Part shown: positions 17,572-26,461 of the stretch, one piece after another
How the letters are laid out: every line of letters starts with the position of its first letter
How positions within the stretch are numbered: the stretch's first letter is position 1
NCBI GenBank assembly: GCA_934129945.1
Contig: CAKOXC010000002.1
Span: 184,531-248,530 of the forward strand
From: an uncultured Bacilli bacterium
GTDB lineage: Bacteria; Bacillota_I; Bacilli_A; RF39; UBA660
Direction: 5' to 3'
Length of the DNA: 64,000 nucleotides
The notes under the pieces: model-generated
The model's database searches: none
Seen by the model: the letters and a program-made list of their open reading frames with translations, nothing else
What the model was told of the DNA's origin: nothing
Made by a program: the position numbers and the translations under genes

Positions 17572-19692
17572 TTAATTACTTAATGTTATTTCTAATGTAT
17601 TTTCAAAATTTATATTTTCACCAGGTTTTATACTTACTTCACTTACATTTCCATAGCCATTAATATTATAGTTTAACTTAATTAATTTACAGAATGTTTT
17701 TATATCATTACTACTCCATCCCATTACATCTGGCATGGTAAAATTAGTTCCATCAGTAAGTAAGAAAACTTTAGTTCCATAAGTAACTGATTTATTTTTT
17801 AAAGGATATTGATTTATAATATGTTTACCATCTCCAAGAACTATTACTTTTAACCCTTTTTTATCTAATAAATCAGTAGTTAAAATAGTTTCTTTAGAAA
17901 TATAATTAGACAATTTTATTATTTTAGTTTCATCTATATCGCTCTTTGTTTCAACTAGATTTTTATATTTAGCAATCTCTTCAATTGAGTTAGAAATCAT
18001 ATCAGCAATATCTTTAGTTTCACCAACTAATTGTTTTACAGAAACATAGATAACATATTCTGGATTTTCGTAAGGAAATAATCCAGCAAAAGATTTAATA
18101 TAGTCATAATTTCCGGTTAAATAACCACCATTAGGTGATGCTATTTGAGCGGTTCCTGTTTTACCAATAACTGTAACATTATCTGCGGCATAGTTTTTTG
18201 AAGAAGCAAGGCCATCGTAAACAACATTATACATTAAATTTTTTACTTGATTAATTGTATCTGTACTTGCTACTGTATTCAATTCGGTTCTTTTTCCTTC
18301 ATAAACTGTATTTCCTTTAGAATTAACAATTTTACTAACTATATATGGTTTTAATACGGTTCCATTATTAGCAATCGAAGATAATGCTTGTAAATTTTGA
18401 ATCGGAGTTGTTGTTACACCTTGCCCGAAAGAGGCATTTGCAAGTTCACTCTCATAATTAAAGTTTATTTTACCAGGTAATTCACCAGGAAGCTCAATTC
18501 CTGTATTTTTGCCAAATCCTAAATTTTCATAAAAAGTTTTTAATTTTTTTGTACCAAGTTTTTGAGCAAGTAATGTTGCAGCAACATTTGATGAATAAGC
18601 AAAACCTTTATTATAAGTAATTCTACCCCATCCAACATTATTAAAGTCTTTTATAACTGTTCCATCACTTAGCTTTATAGTACCTGAATCATATGTATCT
18701 TCACCATTATATAAGCCATTTTCTATAGCTGCCATAAAAGAAAATATTTTCATAGTAGATCCTGGTTCATAAGTATAAGATGTTAAAGGATTTAAATAAG
18801 ATTCAATATTATCCAGTGTATTTAAATTAAAATTTGGTGTTGATGCTGATGCCACTATTGCACCAGTTTTTGCCTCCATTACACTGAAAGTTATCCACTT
18901 AAGATCATGTTTTTCTGCCAAACTATAAACTGCATTTTCAGCTATTAATTGAATATTATTATCAATAGTTAAATAAATATCATTACCATCTTCTGCTTCT
19001 TCAATTAATACTGGATGTTTACTATTATCTGGAAGCTGATAACCATATGCATCTTGTTGATATGTCTTCTTACCATCTTTTCCTTTTAGTTTGTCATTAT
19101 AATATTTTTCAATACCCATTTCACCAGTTATTTCTTCATTATCATTAGGTCTTGCATATCCAATTATATAAGATGCAAAATTACCCATTTTATAATATCT
19201 TTTAGTTGAAGCAACAAAATCAATACCTGGCAAATTTAATTTTTCTATTTCTTTTTTAGTAAGTTCTGTTATTCCTCTACCACCAGGACCAAGTTCAACC
19301 TGGTACAAATCTTTATTTAAAAGATTTAATATTTGTTCTTTTGTCATATTTATTAAAGGAGCCAATTCTTCGGCAGTTTTATCTTTATCAACAACATGTT
19401 TCGGATTATTTTCATTAGTTGTTCTTGTACTAGATAAGTATGCAATAACTGTATAAGAGTTTACGTTTTGAGCTAATACCTCACCATAGTAATCATAAAT
19501 AGTACCTCTTTTTGCTGGCAGAGTTTCACTTACTGTATTTCTACTATTAGCAAAAGCGGTTAAATCAGTACCATCGACATTTTTTGCAAGAACAACATAA
19601 CAAAGTTTTCCAATAGCAACGCACAATAAAAGAGAAACACATAAAAGCGTAAATTTTAAATTTATTTTTGCTTTGTTTCTCCTTTTTTTCAT
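17572..19692 (-). CDS. pbpB: class B penicillin-binding protein with PASTA domain (division transpeptidase)
   Basis: This 706-residue protein has a short cytoplasmic start and a membrane helix at about residues 12-35. A PBP dimerisation domain begins at about residue 58, and the transpeptidase follows. Active-site motifs are the SxxK serine Ser312 (PGSTMKIFSF), SxN at 367-369 (YSSNVAAT) and KTG near 505 (IGKTGTAQ). A C-terminal PASTA-like domain starts NFTMPDVMGWSS. It cross-links septal peptidoglycan with an FtsW-type partner. The position directly after ftsL and the mraZ-rsmH pair matches PBP2B/FtsI, and the PASTA tail fits PBP2B or SpoVD. Confidence 0.93.
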   Translation of the reverse strand: MKKRRNKAKINLKFTLLCVSLLLCVAIGKLCYVVLAKNVDGTDLTAFANSRNTVSETLPAKRGTIYDYYGEVLAQNVNSYTVIAYLSSTRTTNENNPKHVVDKDKTAEELAPLINMTKEQILNLLNKDLYQVELGPGGRGITELTKKEIEKLNLPGIDFVASTKRYYKMGNFASYIIGYARPNDNEEITGEMGIEKYYNDKLKGKDGKKTYQQDAYGYQLPDNSKHPVLIEEAEDGNDIYLTIDNNIQLIAENAVYSLAEKHDLKWITFSVMEAKTGAIVASASTPNFNLNTLDNIESYLNPLTSYTYEPGSTMKIFSFMAAIENGLYNGEDTYDSGTIKLSDGTVIKDFNNVGWGRITYNKGFAYSSNVAATLLAQKLGTKKLKTFYENLGFGKNTGIELPGELPGKINFNYESELANASFGQGVTTTPIQNLQALSSIANNGTVLKPYIVSKIVNSKGNTVYEGKRTELNTVASTDTINQVKNLMYNVVYDGLASSKNYAADNVTVIGKTGTAQIASPNGGYLTGNYDYIKSFAGLFPYENPEYVIYVSVKQLVGETKDIADMISNSIEEIAKYKNLVETKSDIDETKIIKLSNYISKETILTTDLLDKKGLKVIVLGDGKHIINQYPLKNKSVTYGTKVFLLTDGTNFTMPDVMGWSSNDIKTFCKLIKLNYNINGYGNVSEVSIKPGENINFENTLEITLSN

Positions 19693-19704
19693 AATATCAT
19701 TCCT

Positions 19705-20001
19705 TTATTCTGCTGTTATTAATTTAATATTATCATTATTATAAGATAATCCTAGCTCATTTGCAACGGCTTGAATTTTATCTAATGAAGCAAGTTCATT
19801 AATTTGCATATTTAAACTATCATTGATTCCAACTTGTTCATTTATTTTGTTTTCTAATTTTTCTACTTCAATATTTGATTCAGATAATAAAGCTTTAGAA
19901 AAAACATTTGCTATAGGTATTAAAACAGCTACAAATATTATTAATCCATATATTAATTTTTCTATTCTTAAAACCTTTACTTTTTTTTCTTTCTTTATCA
20001 T
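19705..20001 (-). CDS. ftsL: FtsL-like divisome protein
   Basis: This small bitopic protein of 98 residues has a lysine-rich cytoplasmic start and one helix (LIYGLIIFVAVLIPIANVF). An extracellular coiled coil rich in Asn, Glu and Leu follows, with LASLDKIQAVANELG at the end. Size, topology and position between rsmH and the PBP gene mark FtsL; sequence conservation in this family is low. A TTG start nine bases upstream is possible, but ATG 20001 has the better placed AAAGGA ribosome site. Confidence 0.8.
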   Translation of the reverse strand: MIKKEKKVKVLRIEKLIYGLIIFVAVLIPIANVFSKALLSESNIEVEKLENKINEQVGINDSLNMQINELASLDKIQAVANELGLSYNNDNIKLITAE

Positions 20002-20006
20002 TCTAA

Positions 20007-20930
20007 TCAAATCCTTTCAATTATTCTTAATTTAGCACTTTTACTTCTAGAATTTTCTAAAAGTTCTTTTTCAGTTGCCACTAATGGATGCTTATTTATT
20101 AATTTTATTTTAGCTTGATATTCTAATGGTATTTCAGGAAGACCTTTAAAAATATCACTAACTTCACTATTTTCTTTAAATATTTTCTTTACAATTCTAT
20201 CTTCTAAAGAATGGAATGTTATTACGCATATTCTTCCTTTAGAATTAAGTAAATTTATTGCATCAGGTAAAACACTTTCTAATACACTAAGTTCTTTATT
20301 TACTTCAATTCTTATAGCTTGAAATATATTTCTTTCAGGATGTTTTTCTTTAAAGTATTTTATACCTACTGCATTTTTTATTATTTCTACTAATTCTAAT
20401 GTTGTAGAAATTTCTTTATCTTTACGATATTCAACTATTTTTTTAGCTATAGCTTTAGATGTCTTTTCCTCACCATATCTAAAAAATATTTCTTTTAATT
20501 TTTCTTCACTGTACTCATTTACAACATTTTTGGCACTAAATGGATTGTCTAAATCCATTCGCATATCAAGTTTTCCATCTTTCATAAATGAAAAACCTCT
20601 TGTGGCATCATCAATTTGAGGTGAAGAAAAACCCAAATCAAATAAAATACCATCTACTTTTGTTACTCCATCTTCTAATAATTTTTCTTTCATATTTGAA
20701 AAATTACTATGATAAATTTTAAAATTATTGGAAATTGCACTAAGAGTTTTTGTCGACTCTTTTATGGCAATTTCATCATTATCGAAGCAGTACAACTTCC
20801 CCGTAGTCAGTCTTTTTAATATTTCTTTGCTATGCCCAGCATAACCAAGAGTTGCATCAACATAAATACCATCTTCTTTGATATTTAAATTTTCAATGCA
20901 TTCATTTAATAATACACTATAATGTTTCAT
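20007..20930 (-). CDS. rsmH: RsmH (MraW), 16S rRNA m4C1402 methyltransferase
   Basis: This 307-residue S-adenosylmethionine methyltransferase has the SAM loop YVDATLGYAGHSKEIL and the family motifs FDLGFSSPQIDDATRGFSF, RMD and ITFHSLEDRIVK. RsmH N4-methylates C1402 of 16S rRNA and is almost always the gene after mraZ, as here. It overlaps mraZ by the bases TAATG. Length is normal. Confidence 0.96.
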   Translation of the reverse strand: MKHYSVLLNECIENLNIKEDGIYVDATLGYAGHSKEILKRLTTGKLYCFDNDEIAIKESTKTLSAISNNFKIYHSNFSNMKEKLLEDGVTKVDGILFDLGFSSPQIDDATRGFSFMKDGKLDMRMDLDNPFSAKNVVNEYSEEKLKEIFFRYGEEKTSKAIAKKIVEYRKDKEISTTLELVEIIKNAVGIKYFKEKHPERNIFQAIRIEVNKELSVLESVLPDAINLLNSKGRICVITFHSLEDRIVKKIFKENSEVSDIFKGLPEIPLEYQAKIKLINKHPLVATEKELLENSRSKSAKLRIIERI

Positions 20931-21358
20931 TATTCCTCCAAGAATAGATTTTCAGCTATATCTTCAAGTTTTGAAGAATTAACATCCATAAAATCATTCC
21001 AGCCTTTATCTGACCAAATTTCTATACGGTCGTTGGCACCGATAATGACACATTCCTTATCAATACCGGCGTAACTAACCAGTGGGGAGGTAATGTTTAT
21101 TCGACCCTGACGATCAAATTCACATTCAGTAGCACCAGAAAAGAAGGATCTTATAAAAATACGGGCATCTTTTTTTGTAAAAGGTAGAGACTTTAACTTT
21201 GCTACTAAGCTATTCCATTCATTCATAGAATAAACATACAAGCAATTTTCAAGGCCGCGAGTAATGATAAAATTATTACCTAATTCGCTGCGGAACTTAT
21301 TAGGTATAACGAGACGACCTTTTTCATCAATATTATGATGAAATTCACCCATGAACAT
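20930..21358 (-). CDS. mraZ: MraZ transcriptional regulator
   Basis: This 142-residue protein is a DNA-binding regulator of the division/cell wall cluster. The start MFMGEFHHNIDEKGRLVIP is the conserved first AbrB-like half. The second half carries ATECEFDRQGRINI. The frame is open upstream to a GTG, but that codon lies inside the operator. The ATG at 21358, preceded by GGGGG, gives the standard N-terminus. Four operator repeats sit directly upstream, so autoregulation is expected. Confidence 0.95.
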   Translation of the reverse strand: MFMGEFHHNIDEKGRLVIPNKFRSELGNNFIITRGLENCLYVYSMNEWNSLVAKLKSLPFTKKDARIFIRSFFSGATECEFDRQGRINITSPLVSYAGIDKECVIIGANDRIEIWSDKGWNDFMDVNSSKLEDIAENLFLEE

Positions 21359-21364
21359 TATAAT

Positions 21365-21407
21365 CCCCCACTTTCTACCACAATGTACCACTGTCTACCA
21401 TTATAAT
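21365..21407 (-). promoter_or_regulatory. MraZ operator and promoter -10
   Basis: On the minus strand four TGG-type repeats occur exactly every ten bases: TGGTAGACAG, TGGTACATTG, TGGTAGAAAG and TGGGGG. MraZ is known to bind such direct repeats spaced by one helical turn. A -10 TATAAT (21407-21402) touches the first repeat, and the last repeat overlaps the ribosome site of mraZ. Binding would block both transcription and translation start. Confidence 0.85.
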
Positions 21408-21412
21408 ACATT

Positions 21413-21443
21413 AAAAAATGGTTAAAGTAAATACTTTAACCAT
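21413..21443. terminator. terminator between the split repeat protein gene and mraZ
   Basis: The perfect stem TGGTTAAAGTA / TACTTTAACCA has a two- or three-base loop. On the minus strand it is followed by ATTTTTTAAT. It ends the unit coming from 23587. Confidence 0.75.
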
Positions 21444-21467
21444 TTGTTTTTTATAATTTTTTCTATT

Positions 21468-22673
21468 TTACATTTTACTTGTCAAAACTTTTTTCTTTTC
21501 TTTATCAAAAGAAATATAATTATTTAATTCATCATATTTTTCTTCTCTAGTATATATTTGATAATTATTTATATCTTCCACTGAAATATTCATAATTGCT
21601 GAAATTTCGTCTAAACTTATCATATTATTTTTAGCAAGAATCAAATAATAAATTAATTGTTTTTCTATTGGTGACAGTTTAATTAATAACTCATCAAAAT
21701 AATTACTACTAAATATATTAATTAAATATTTTGGATTGTATTCCATTATTGTATTAATAACAAAACTTAAAGAATAATAATCTAAATTACTTATATATGA
21801 TTTTAATATAAAATTAGTGTCCACATTAAGAAGCAAAGATATCTTTCCTAAGGAATATTTTAATTCTGTTAATTTATAAATAATTGTATCCGTATAATTA
21901 AGAGCACTAGGAATTATTTTAACCTCTTGAGATTCTACTGCTTCTTTTTCTTCCTTTAATTTTTCATTATAAGAATGTTTAATTTTTGATGAATTTAATT
22001 TTAAGTTATTTTTATTTTTTAATTTTCTTCTTATAGAAGATTTAAAATTTTCATATAAAGTACTTTCTTGTTTAGTAAATATCATATTCCTATTTAGGGT
22101 ATCATAATTTTCGCCATATTTTCTTACTACTAATTTATATGCTTGACTTTCTTTATTTTTATCAAGGAATTCGCTAACAAATATTTTCACTTCTTCTTTT
22201 TCTTTATCTGACATATTATCTTCATAAAACCATTCAAAAAATGAAACTTTTTTTACTCGGATTGCCATATTACCAGTTTTAATTTTATTTTTTATAGCAA
22301 CTTTAAAATTTTCATATAAAATGCTTTCTTGTCTATTAAAAGTTATATTTTCATTTAGTGTATCATAATTTTCGCCATATTTTCTCACAACTAATTCATA
22401 TGCTTGACTTCCTTTAGTGTTATCAAGATACTTGATAACAAATGCTTTTACCTCTTCTTTTTCTTTATCCGTCATATTATCATCATAAAAATATTCAAAA
22501 AATGAATACTTTAATTTTGAATTATTTTTTCGATTATTATTTACTCTTTTTCCTAATAATTCATAATAATCTTTAGCTTGATTAATTAACTCAGGCATCT
22601 TTTTTAACATAACATTTAAATAATTTTTATAATTATCATAACTAATATTTAATATTTCACAAATTTTATCCAA
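21468..22673 (-). CDS. repeat protein of unknown function, C-terminal part of a frameshifted gene
   Basis: This 401-codon frame has only a TTG as possible start, and no ribosome site. It begins in the frame next to the end of 22649-23587, right beside an A8 run. Reading through with one base shift joins ECEKKS to LDKICEILNIS, giving a smooth helix-turn-helix-like sequence. It contains two copies of a module of about 75 residues (VVRKYGENYDTLN, with FFEYFYDDNM or FFEWFYEDNM before it), and a third related copy lies in the upstream part. The shared repeat supports one original gene of about 710 codons. Function is unknown; the modules may be sigma-factor-like or DNA-binding. Confidence 0.6.
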   Translation of the reverse strand: MDKICEILNISYDNYKNYLNVMLKKMPELINQAKDYYELLGKRVNNNRKNNSKLKYSFFEYFYDDNMTDKEKEEVKAFVIKYLDNTKGSQAYELVVRKYGENYDTLNENITFNRQESILYENFKVAIKNKIKTGNMAIRVKKVSFFEWFYEDNMSDKEKEEVKIFVSEFLDKNKESQAYKLVVRKYGENYDTLNRNMIFTKQESTLYENFKSSIRRKLKNKNNLKLNSSKIKHSYNEKLKEEKEAVESQEVKIIPSALNYTDTIIYKLTELKYSLGKISLLLNVDTNFILKSYISNLDYYSLSFVINTIMEYNPKYLINIFSSNYFDELLIKLSPIEKQLIYYLILAKNNMISLDEISAIMNISVEDINNYQIYTREEKYDELNNYISFDKEKKKVLTSKM

Positions 22674-23587
22674 ACTTTTTTTTCACATTCGAAACCATAA
22701 GTTAAGCAAAATACTTTCTTTTCAATAGTATCTTTTTCAAATCCAATAGCAATTTTTAATATTGCATCATTTACATGAAATTTATTTTTTAAATCTTCGA
22801 TATCTTTTATAACTAAATATTTAGATTTACTCTCCTTCATTTTATTTATGGCTTCGATTATTTTTGTATCATTTGATTTTTCTAAAAAAATTCTTACTTT
22901 TTTTAATGCTTTACCCATGCTTACTTCATATTCTGCTAATTCTATTTTTTGTTCTAGCCTTACCAAGATATTATCAATTCTTGATTGCTCCATGTAACTA
23001 ACTTTTTCAGAATTCATCCCATCAAAATTTTCACCATATTTCTTTGTTAAAATAGAAAAAGAAATTGGTTCAGTTTTCTTTAATACTCCAAGAACCATTT
23101 CTACAATACTTTTATCGTATTTAGAAAATAATTCATAAATTGATTTAATTGTAATATCATATTTCATATCTAAAGCTTCTTTTTTATGCAATTGATTTTT
23201 ATAGGCCAAATTAATATTCTGCACTAATTCCTTATAAAATAGTTGGCCTTCTTCATAATTTTTTACTGTAAAATCAAATGCTTCATCATAATTTTCTTTT
23301 TGTTTTTCATGAGATATATTAACAATATCTTTTTTCCTCTTTCTTAAATAAAATTCATTATATTTTTCAAAATATATCGATAAAGCTTCATATATATCAT
23401 GATTTTGATTTTTTGCTAACTTAATTAGCCTTAATATAAATTCATATTCTAATTGAGCATTAAAATCTTCGGAACTATTATTACATGAAATTTCATACGA
23501 TTCATTAAACAATTTTGTAATTTCTTCATCAAAATTTAAATATTCAATTTTTTTCTTATATTTTTCTAAATATTCATTTTTGTCCAT
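22649..23587 (-). CDS. repeat protein of unknown function, N-terminal part of a frameshifted gene
   Basis: This part has 312 codons, charged and helical, with no membrane segment. Near residue 200 it carries LTKKYGENFDGMNSEKVSY, a diverged copy of the module found twice in the downstream frame. It ends EKKVWIKFVKY straight after the A8 tract (22676-22683), a tail that looks like out-of-frame translation. The ATG at 23587 is preferred over the GTG at 23596 because AGGG lies upstream. Whether slippage produces the full protein, the gene is broken, or the read is wrong cannot be told here. Confidence 0.6.
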   Translation of the reverse strand: MDKNEYLEKYKKKIEYLNFDEEITKLFNESYEISCNNSSEDFNAQLEYEFILRLIKLAKNQNHDIYEALSIYFEKYNEFYLRKRKKDIVNISHEKQKENYDEAFDFTVKNYEEGQLFYKELVQNINLAYKNQLHKKEALDMKYDITIKSIYELFSKYDKSIVEMVLGVLKKTEPISFSILTKKYGENFDGMNSEKVSYMEQSRIDNILVRLEQKIELAEYEVSMGKALKKVRIFLEKSNDTKIIEAINKMKESKSKYLVIKDIEDLKNKFHVNDAILKIAIGFEKDTIEKKVFCLTYGFECEKKVWIKFVKY

Positions 23588-23702
23588 AATTAACACGCCC
23601 TATTAAAATTAATATAACTTTTGTTTTATTTATTTTTTATAATATCAAAATAAATGTTATAAATCAAATTAAATATTTAAATTATTATTTTGTTATAAAA
23701 AA

Positions 23703-23728
23703 AAGAAAAAACATTCATTTTGAATGTC
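23703..23728 (-). terminator. terminator of yceD-rpmF
   Basis: ACATTCA and TGAATGT form a seven-pair stem with a three-base loop, followed on the minus strand by T6. It begins just after the rpmF stop. Confidence 0.75.
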
Positions 23729-23729
23729 T

Positions 23730-23921
23730 TTATTTTTCTTCTGTTGCTGTTGTTTTGATTACTTCGTTTCCTTTGTAATTTCCACATTTAGTACATGCAC
23801 GATGAGGTCTTATGCTTGCACCACATTTTGAACATGTAGTTAAAGCTCCAACTTCTTTTTTTAAGTGAGTACGACGCATTCTTTTTTTAGTTTTACTTGT
23901 TCTTCTAAATGGAACTGCCAT
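23730..23921 (-). CDS. rpmF: ribosomal protein L32
   Basis: The 63-residue L32 starts MAVPFRRTSKTKKRMRR, with a zinc ribbon built from CSKCG and CTKCG. The frame is open nine codons upstream, but ATG 23921 has GGAAGGAG upstream and gives the standard N-terminus. It follows the yceD gene by four bases, the usual yceD-rpmF pair. Keeping all four zinc cysteines marks the zinc-binding type of L32. Confidence 0.97.
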   Translation of the reverse strand: MAVPFRRTSKTKKRMRRTHLKKEVGALTTCSKCGASIRPHRACTKCGNYKGNEVIKTTATEEK

Positions 23922-23925
23922 AGTT

Positions 23926-24411
23926 TCACTCCTTCCCAGTATCATCAAGTAGCTCAGTTAACTTTGCTAGTCTTGGATCGATTTCTTTTTTCTTCTCATT
24001 TTTTATATCCCAACCATTACCAACATTCTTAATTTTATCAATAGAACTGTTAGTAATTCTCATAGGGACTTCCAATACAATATTTTGCCATAAAATGCCC
24101 ATAATATCAAGTGTATTTTTCAATTTTTCGTAATATTCTTTGATTTCTTCATTATTTTCGTCAATTATATAGTCAATTTCAAATGAAAATGGATATTCTA
24201 CATCTTCTAAAGTAATTGAATCTGGTAATATCATTGTTCCACTACAAATGCCTTCTATTTTTAAATTATCATCAAAGTCAAAATATATTTTACCATTAAA
24301 ACTTACATTTTCTAATTTTCTTATATCAGTATTTTTTAAATAACTATCATCATAATTATATTTTTCGTTTATAAAATATTCATTTTTTACTTTATTCAAA
24401 TCTATAATCAT
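23926..24411 (-). CDS. yceD: YceD (DUF177) family protein
   Basis: This 161-residue acidic protein has the YceD layout: a Cys in the central strand (GICSGTMILPDSI) and the C-terminal DPRLAKLTELLD block. YceD is linked to 23S rRNA processing or accumulation and nearly always precedes rpmF, as here. The second conserved Cys of many YceD proteins is absent. An AGGAG ribosome site supports the ATG at 24411. Confidence 0.85.
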   Translation of the reverse strand: MIIDLNKVKNEYFINEKYNYDDSYLKNTDIRKLENVSFNGKIYFDFDDNLKIEGICSGTMILPDSITLEDVEYPFSFEIDYIIDENNEEIKEYYEKLKNTLDIMGILWQNIVLEVPMRITNSSIDKIKNVGNGWDIKNEKKKEIDPRLAKLTELLDDTGKE

Positions 24412-24425
24412 ATATAAGCTCCTAA

Positions 24426-25055
24426 CTAAGTCTCTTGACCTGTAATATAACTTGAAACTTCTAATTTCAAATAAATATATTTACCTATATTTGTCTCATC
24501 CAAATCTTCATCAAGCCACAATTTTAAAACATGACTATTAATACTATTATTTTCATTAACCGTTCCAGTATAAATTTCATACTTATCTATTCCAGAATCA
24601 TTTTTCATATTTATATCACTAATTTTAGAAATAGTATTATTCCCATCTTTATTAGTTTGAATATTAAACTTTATTAAACTTAAATCTTTAAACAATTCAC
24701 CACTAATTTTTTTATTAGCAACATCATTATTATAGTCAGATTCATTAACATACATATAAACTTTATATGTTACAGGAAGACTACCTGTATTTTTTACACT
24801 AAAACTATATCCTGTTTGTTCAAGCCCTTTGTTATTACTCATTGGTAATAATTCTTTATAAGAATTGTTTGTTATATACCCATTACTACTAGCATATTCT
24901 ACTTGCAATGTTCCTGTTGTTACAACTTGATTATTAGAGTTATCAGTAACTTGCATGAATAAGGCATAAGATACACCTAGAACTATAACTATCATAACAA
25001 GTACAACCATTATCATTATTTTAGTTTCTCTTTTTACTATTTTTGTATATTTCAT
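24426..25055 (-). CDS. TasA-like secreted protein with N-terminal signal anchor
   Basis: This protein of about 209 residues has a lysine/arginine start and a hydrophobic helix at about residues 12-32, ending GVSYALF. The segment VVTTGTLQVEY follows, and then a beta-rich domain (KELLPMSNNKGLEQTGYSF, VKNTGSLPVTYKV, LKLWLDEDLDE). The short stretch after the helix and the TGTLxV motif resemble TasA/camelysin proteins exported with SipW-type peptidases. The true start is taken as ATG 25055 after AGGTGAT. The role is probably surface or fibre; no SipW is seen here. Confidence 0.6.
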   Translation of the reverse strand: MKYTKIVKRETKIMIMVVLVMIVIVLGVSYALFMQVTDNSNNQVVTTGTLQVEYASSNGYITNNSYKELLPMSNNKGLEQTGYSFSVKNTGSLPVTYKVYMYVNESDYNNDVANKKISGELFKDLSLIKFNIQTNKDGNNTISKISDINMKNDSGIDKYEIYTGTVNENNSINSHVLKLWLDEDLDETNIGKYIYLKLEVSSYITGQET

Positions 25056-25106
25056 ATAATCACCTAGTATCAACACTATTTTATCAAATTTTTATTATTT
25101 AAACAA

Positions 25107-26117
25107 TCATTTTTGAAAATAATATTTCTTTGTTACAATTAAAATTATAAATAACAATATTATCAAAGGAAAATAAAATGATAAAGTTCTACATATAACC
25201 ATTGCAGATGTAAAATAAATTCCAAAGCATGTTTTAAATAAATATTTAGAAATAAATTCTGATACTCCAACTCCTCCAGGTAATATGATACTTTCACATG
25301 CTATTTGGACAAATATTTGTAATAATAATATTTCAAAATAATTTAATGTATTAAATCTAAAACTTCTATAAATTACATATGTAATTGAAAATAACAATAT
25401 TCTTTGAATAAATGTAATAATTATAGATATTACAATTGTTTTTTTATTTTCATTTATAAATTTAGCTTCATCTACATATTTTTCTAAAATTTCTACAATG
25501 GTATTATTATAATCTTTTTTATTTTTAGATAACCTATTTTTTAATTTATAAAATATTTTTAAAATTACAGCGATAATTCTTTGATTATACATTAAAAGTA
25601 AGCATCCAATTATCATTAAAATATCAATTAATAAACCTAAAAAGAATAACATTTCAATTAAAAGACCATTATTAAAAACTAATTCTTTAGAAAAGATTAG
25701 AATTAAAATTCCTCCAACTACAAAAAATAATTTAAAAATCATTGTATTAAGAATTAAAGCAATTATTGATTTTCTCATAGGGATTTTATCTTTAGTCATA
25801 TAATAAAGTTGGATTGGTTGACCACCAGTAGAACTCGGTGTTATTGCACTAAAGAAAAACTCTACTATTGAATAATATATGCCTTGAAAAAGCGTGATAT
25901 CTTCATTTTCACTTTTTAAAATCAATTTAAAATATGTACCTTGGCATATAAAGTATAATATAATTAATATTAAGCAAATTAATATAAATACTAATGAAAC
26001 ATTTTTTATATTATTATAAATTGTACTAAAACTATAGTTATGAAATATTATAAAAAATGTTATAAATATTAAAAAAATAAATATAATCCCTGAAATTATT
26101 ATGTTTTTCTTTTTCAT
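25107..26117 (-). CDS. YbhN/MprF-type flippase-domain membrane protein (UPF0104)
   Basis: This is a 336-residue integral membrane protein with about eight helices. It carries the family motif SAITPSSTGGQPIQLYYM near residue 95 and LPGGVGVSEFISKYLF near the end. This is the lysylphosphatidylglycerol synthetase/flippase transmembrane domain without the catalytic MprF domain. A lipid-flipping role is inferred from MprF. It lies near psd and pssA, which supports a lipid context. Confidence 0.8.
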   Translation of the reverse strand: MKKKNIIISGIIFIFLIFITFFIIFHNYSFSTIYNNIKNVSLVFILICLILIILYFICQGTYFKLILKSENEDITLFQGIYYSIVEFFFSAITPSSTGGQPIQLYYMTKDKIPMRKSIIALILNTMIFKLFFVVGGILILIFSKELVFNNGLLIEMLFFLGLLIDILMIIGCLLLMYNQRIIAVILKIFYKLKNRLSKNKKDYNNTIVEILEKYVDEAKFINENKKTIVISIIITFIQRILLFSITYVIYRSFRFNTLNYFEILLLQIFVQIACESIILPGGVGVSEFISKYLFKTCFGIYFTSAMVICRTLSFYFPLIILLFIILIVTKKYYFQK

Positions 26118-26137
26118 AAAACCACTCTTATCTTTTC

Positions 26138-26434
26138 TTAGTTAAAAGGTTCTAAATACATTATTTCTTTACCTAATTTTTTAGCAAATTCAATTTCCTT
26201 AGCTGTAGACTCTCCAATATAACCATTTATATTTATTACATAGATAGCATCACTAATTTTTATTTTATCATAATGTAACTTTGCTAAAGTTTGTTTTTCT
26301 TTTTCATTAAATTTAACATTACTATATATACATTGAATAACAACATATTTATTTTTTATTTCTAATTTTTCAGCTACTTCCATCATTTTTTCTTTAAATT
26401 TCATACTTCCACATATAGTAACAACTTTATTCAT
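26138..26434 (-). CDS. nucleoside 2-deoxyribosyltransferase-like small protein
   Basis: This 98-residue alpha/beta protein has VTICGSMKFKEKM at the start and AIYVININGYIGESTAKEIEFA later. These match the substrate loop and the conserved Glu of nucleoside deoxyribosyltransferase-like or DUF4406-like folds. It is shorter than true deoxyribosyltransferases (about 150 residues). A nucleotide or nucleoside substrate is inferred only. AGGAGTG precedes the ATG. Confidence 0.6.
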   Translation of the reverse strand: MNKVVTICGSMKFKEKMMEVAEKLEIKNKYVVIQCIYSNVKFNEKEKQTLAKLHYDKIKISDAIYVININGYIGESTAKEIEFAKKLGKEIMYLEPFN

Positions 26435-26461
26435 TCTTACACTCCTTAAATATTGTAAAAA

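Noticed and set aside
21359..21391. GTG start for mraZ at 21391
   Set aside because: It lies in the operator repeats and would add residues absent from the family. ATG 21358 gives the standard MFMGEF start.
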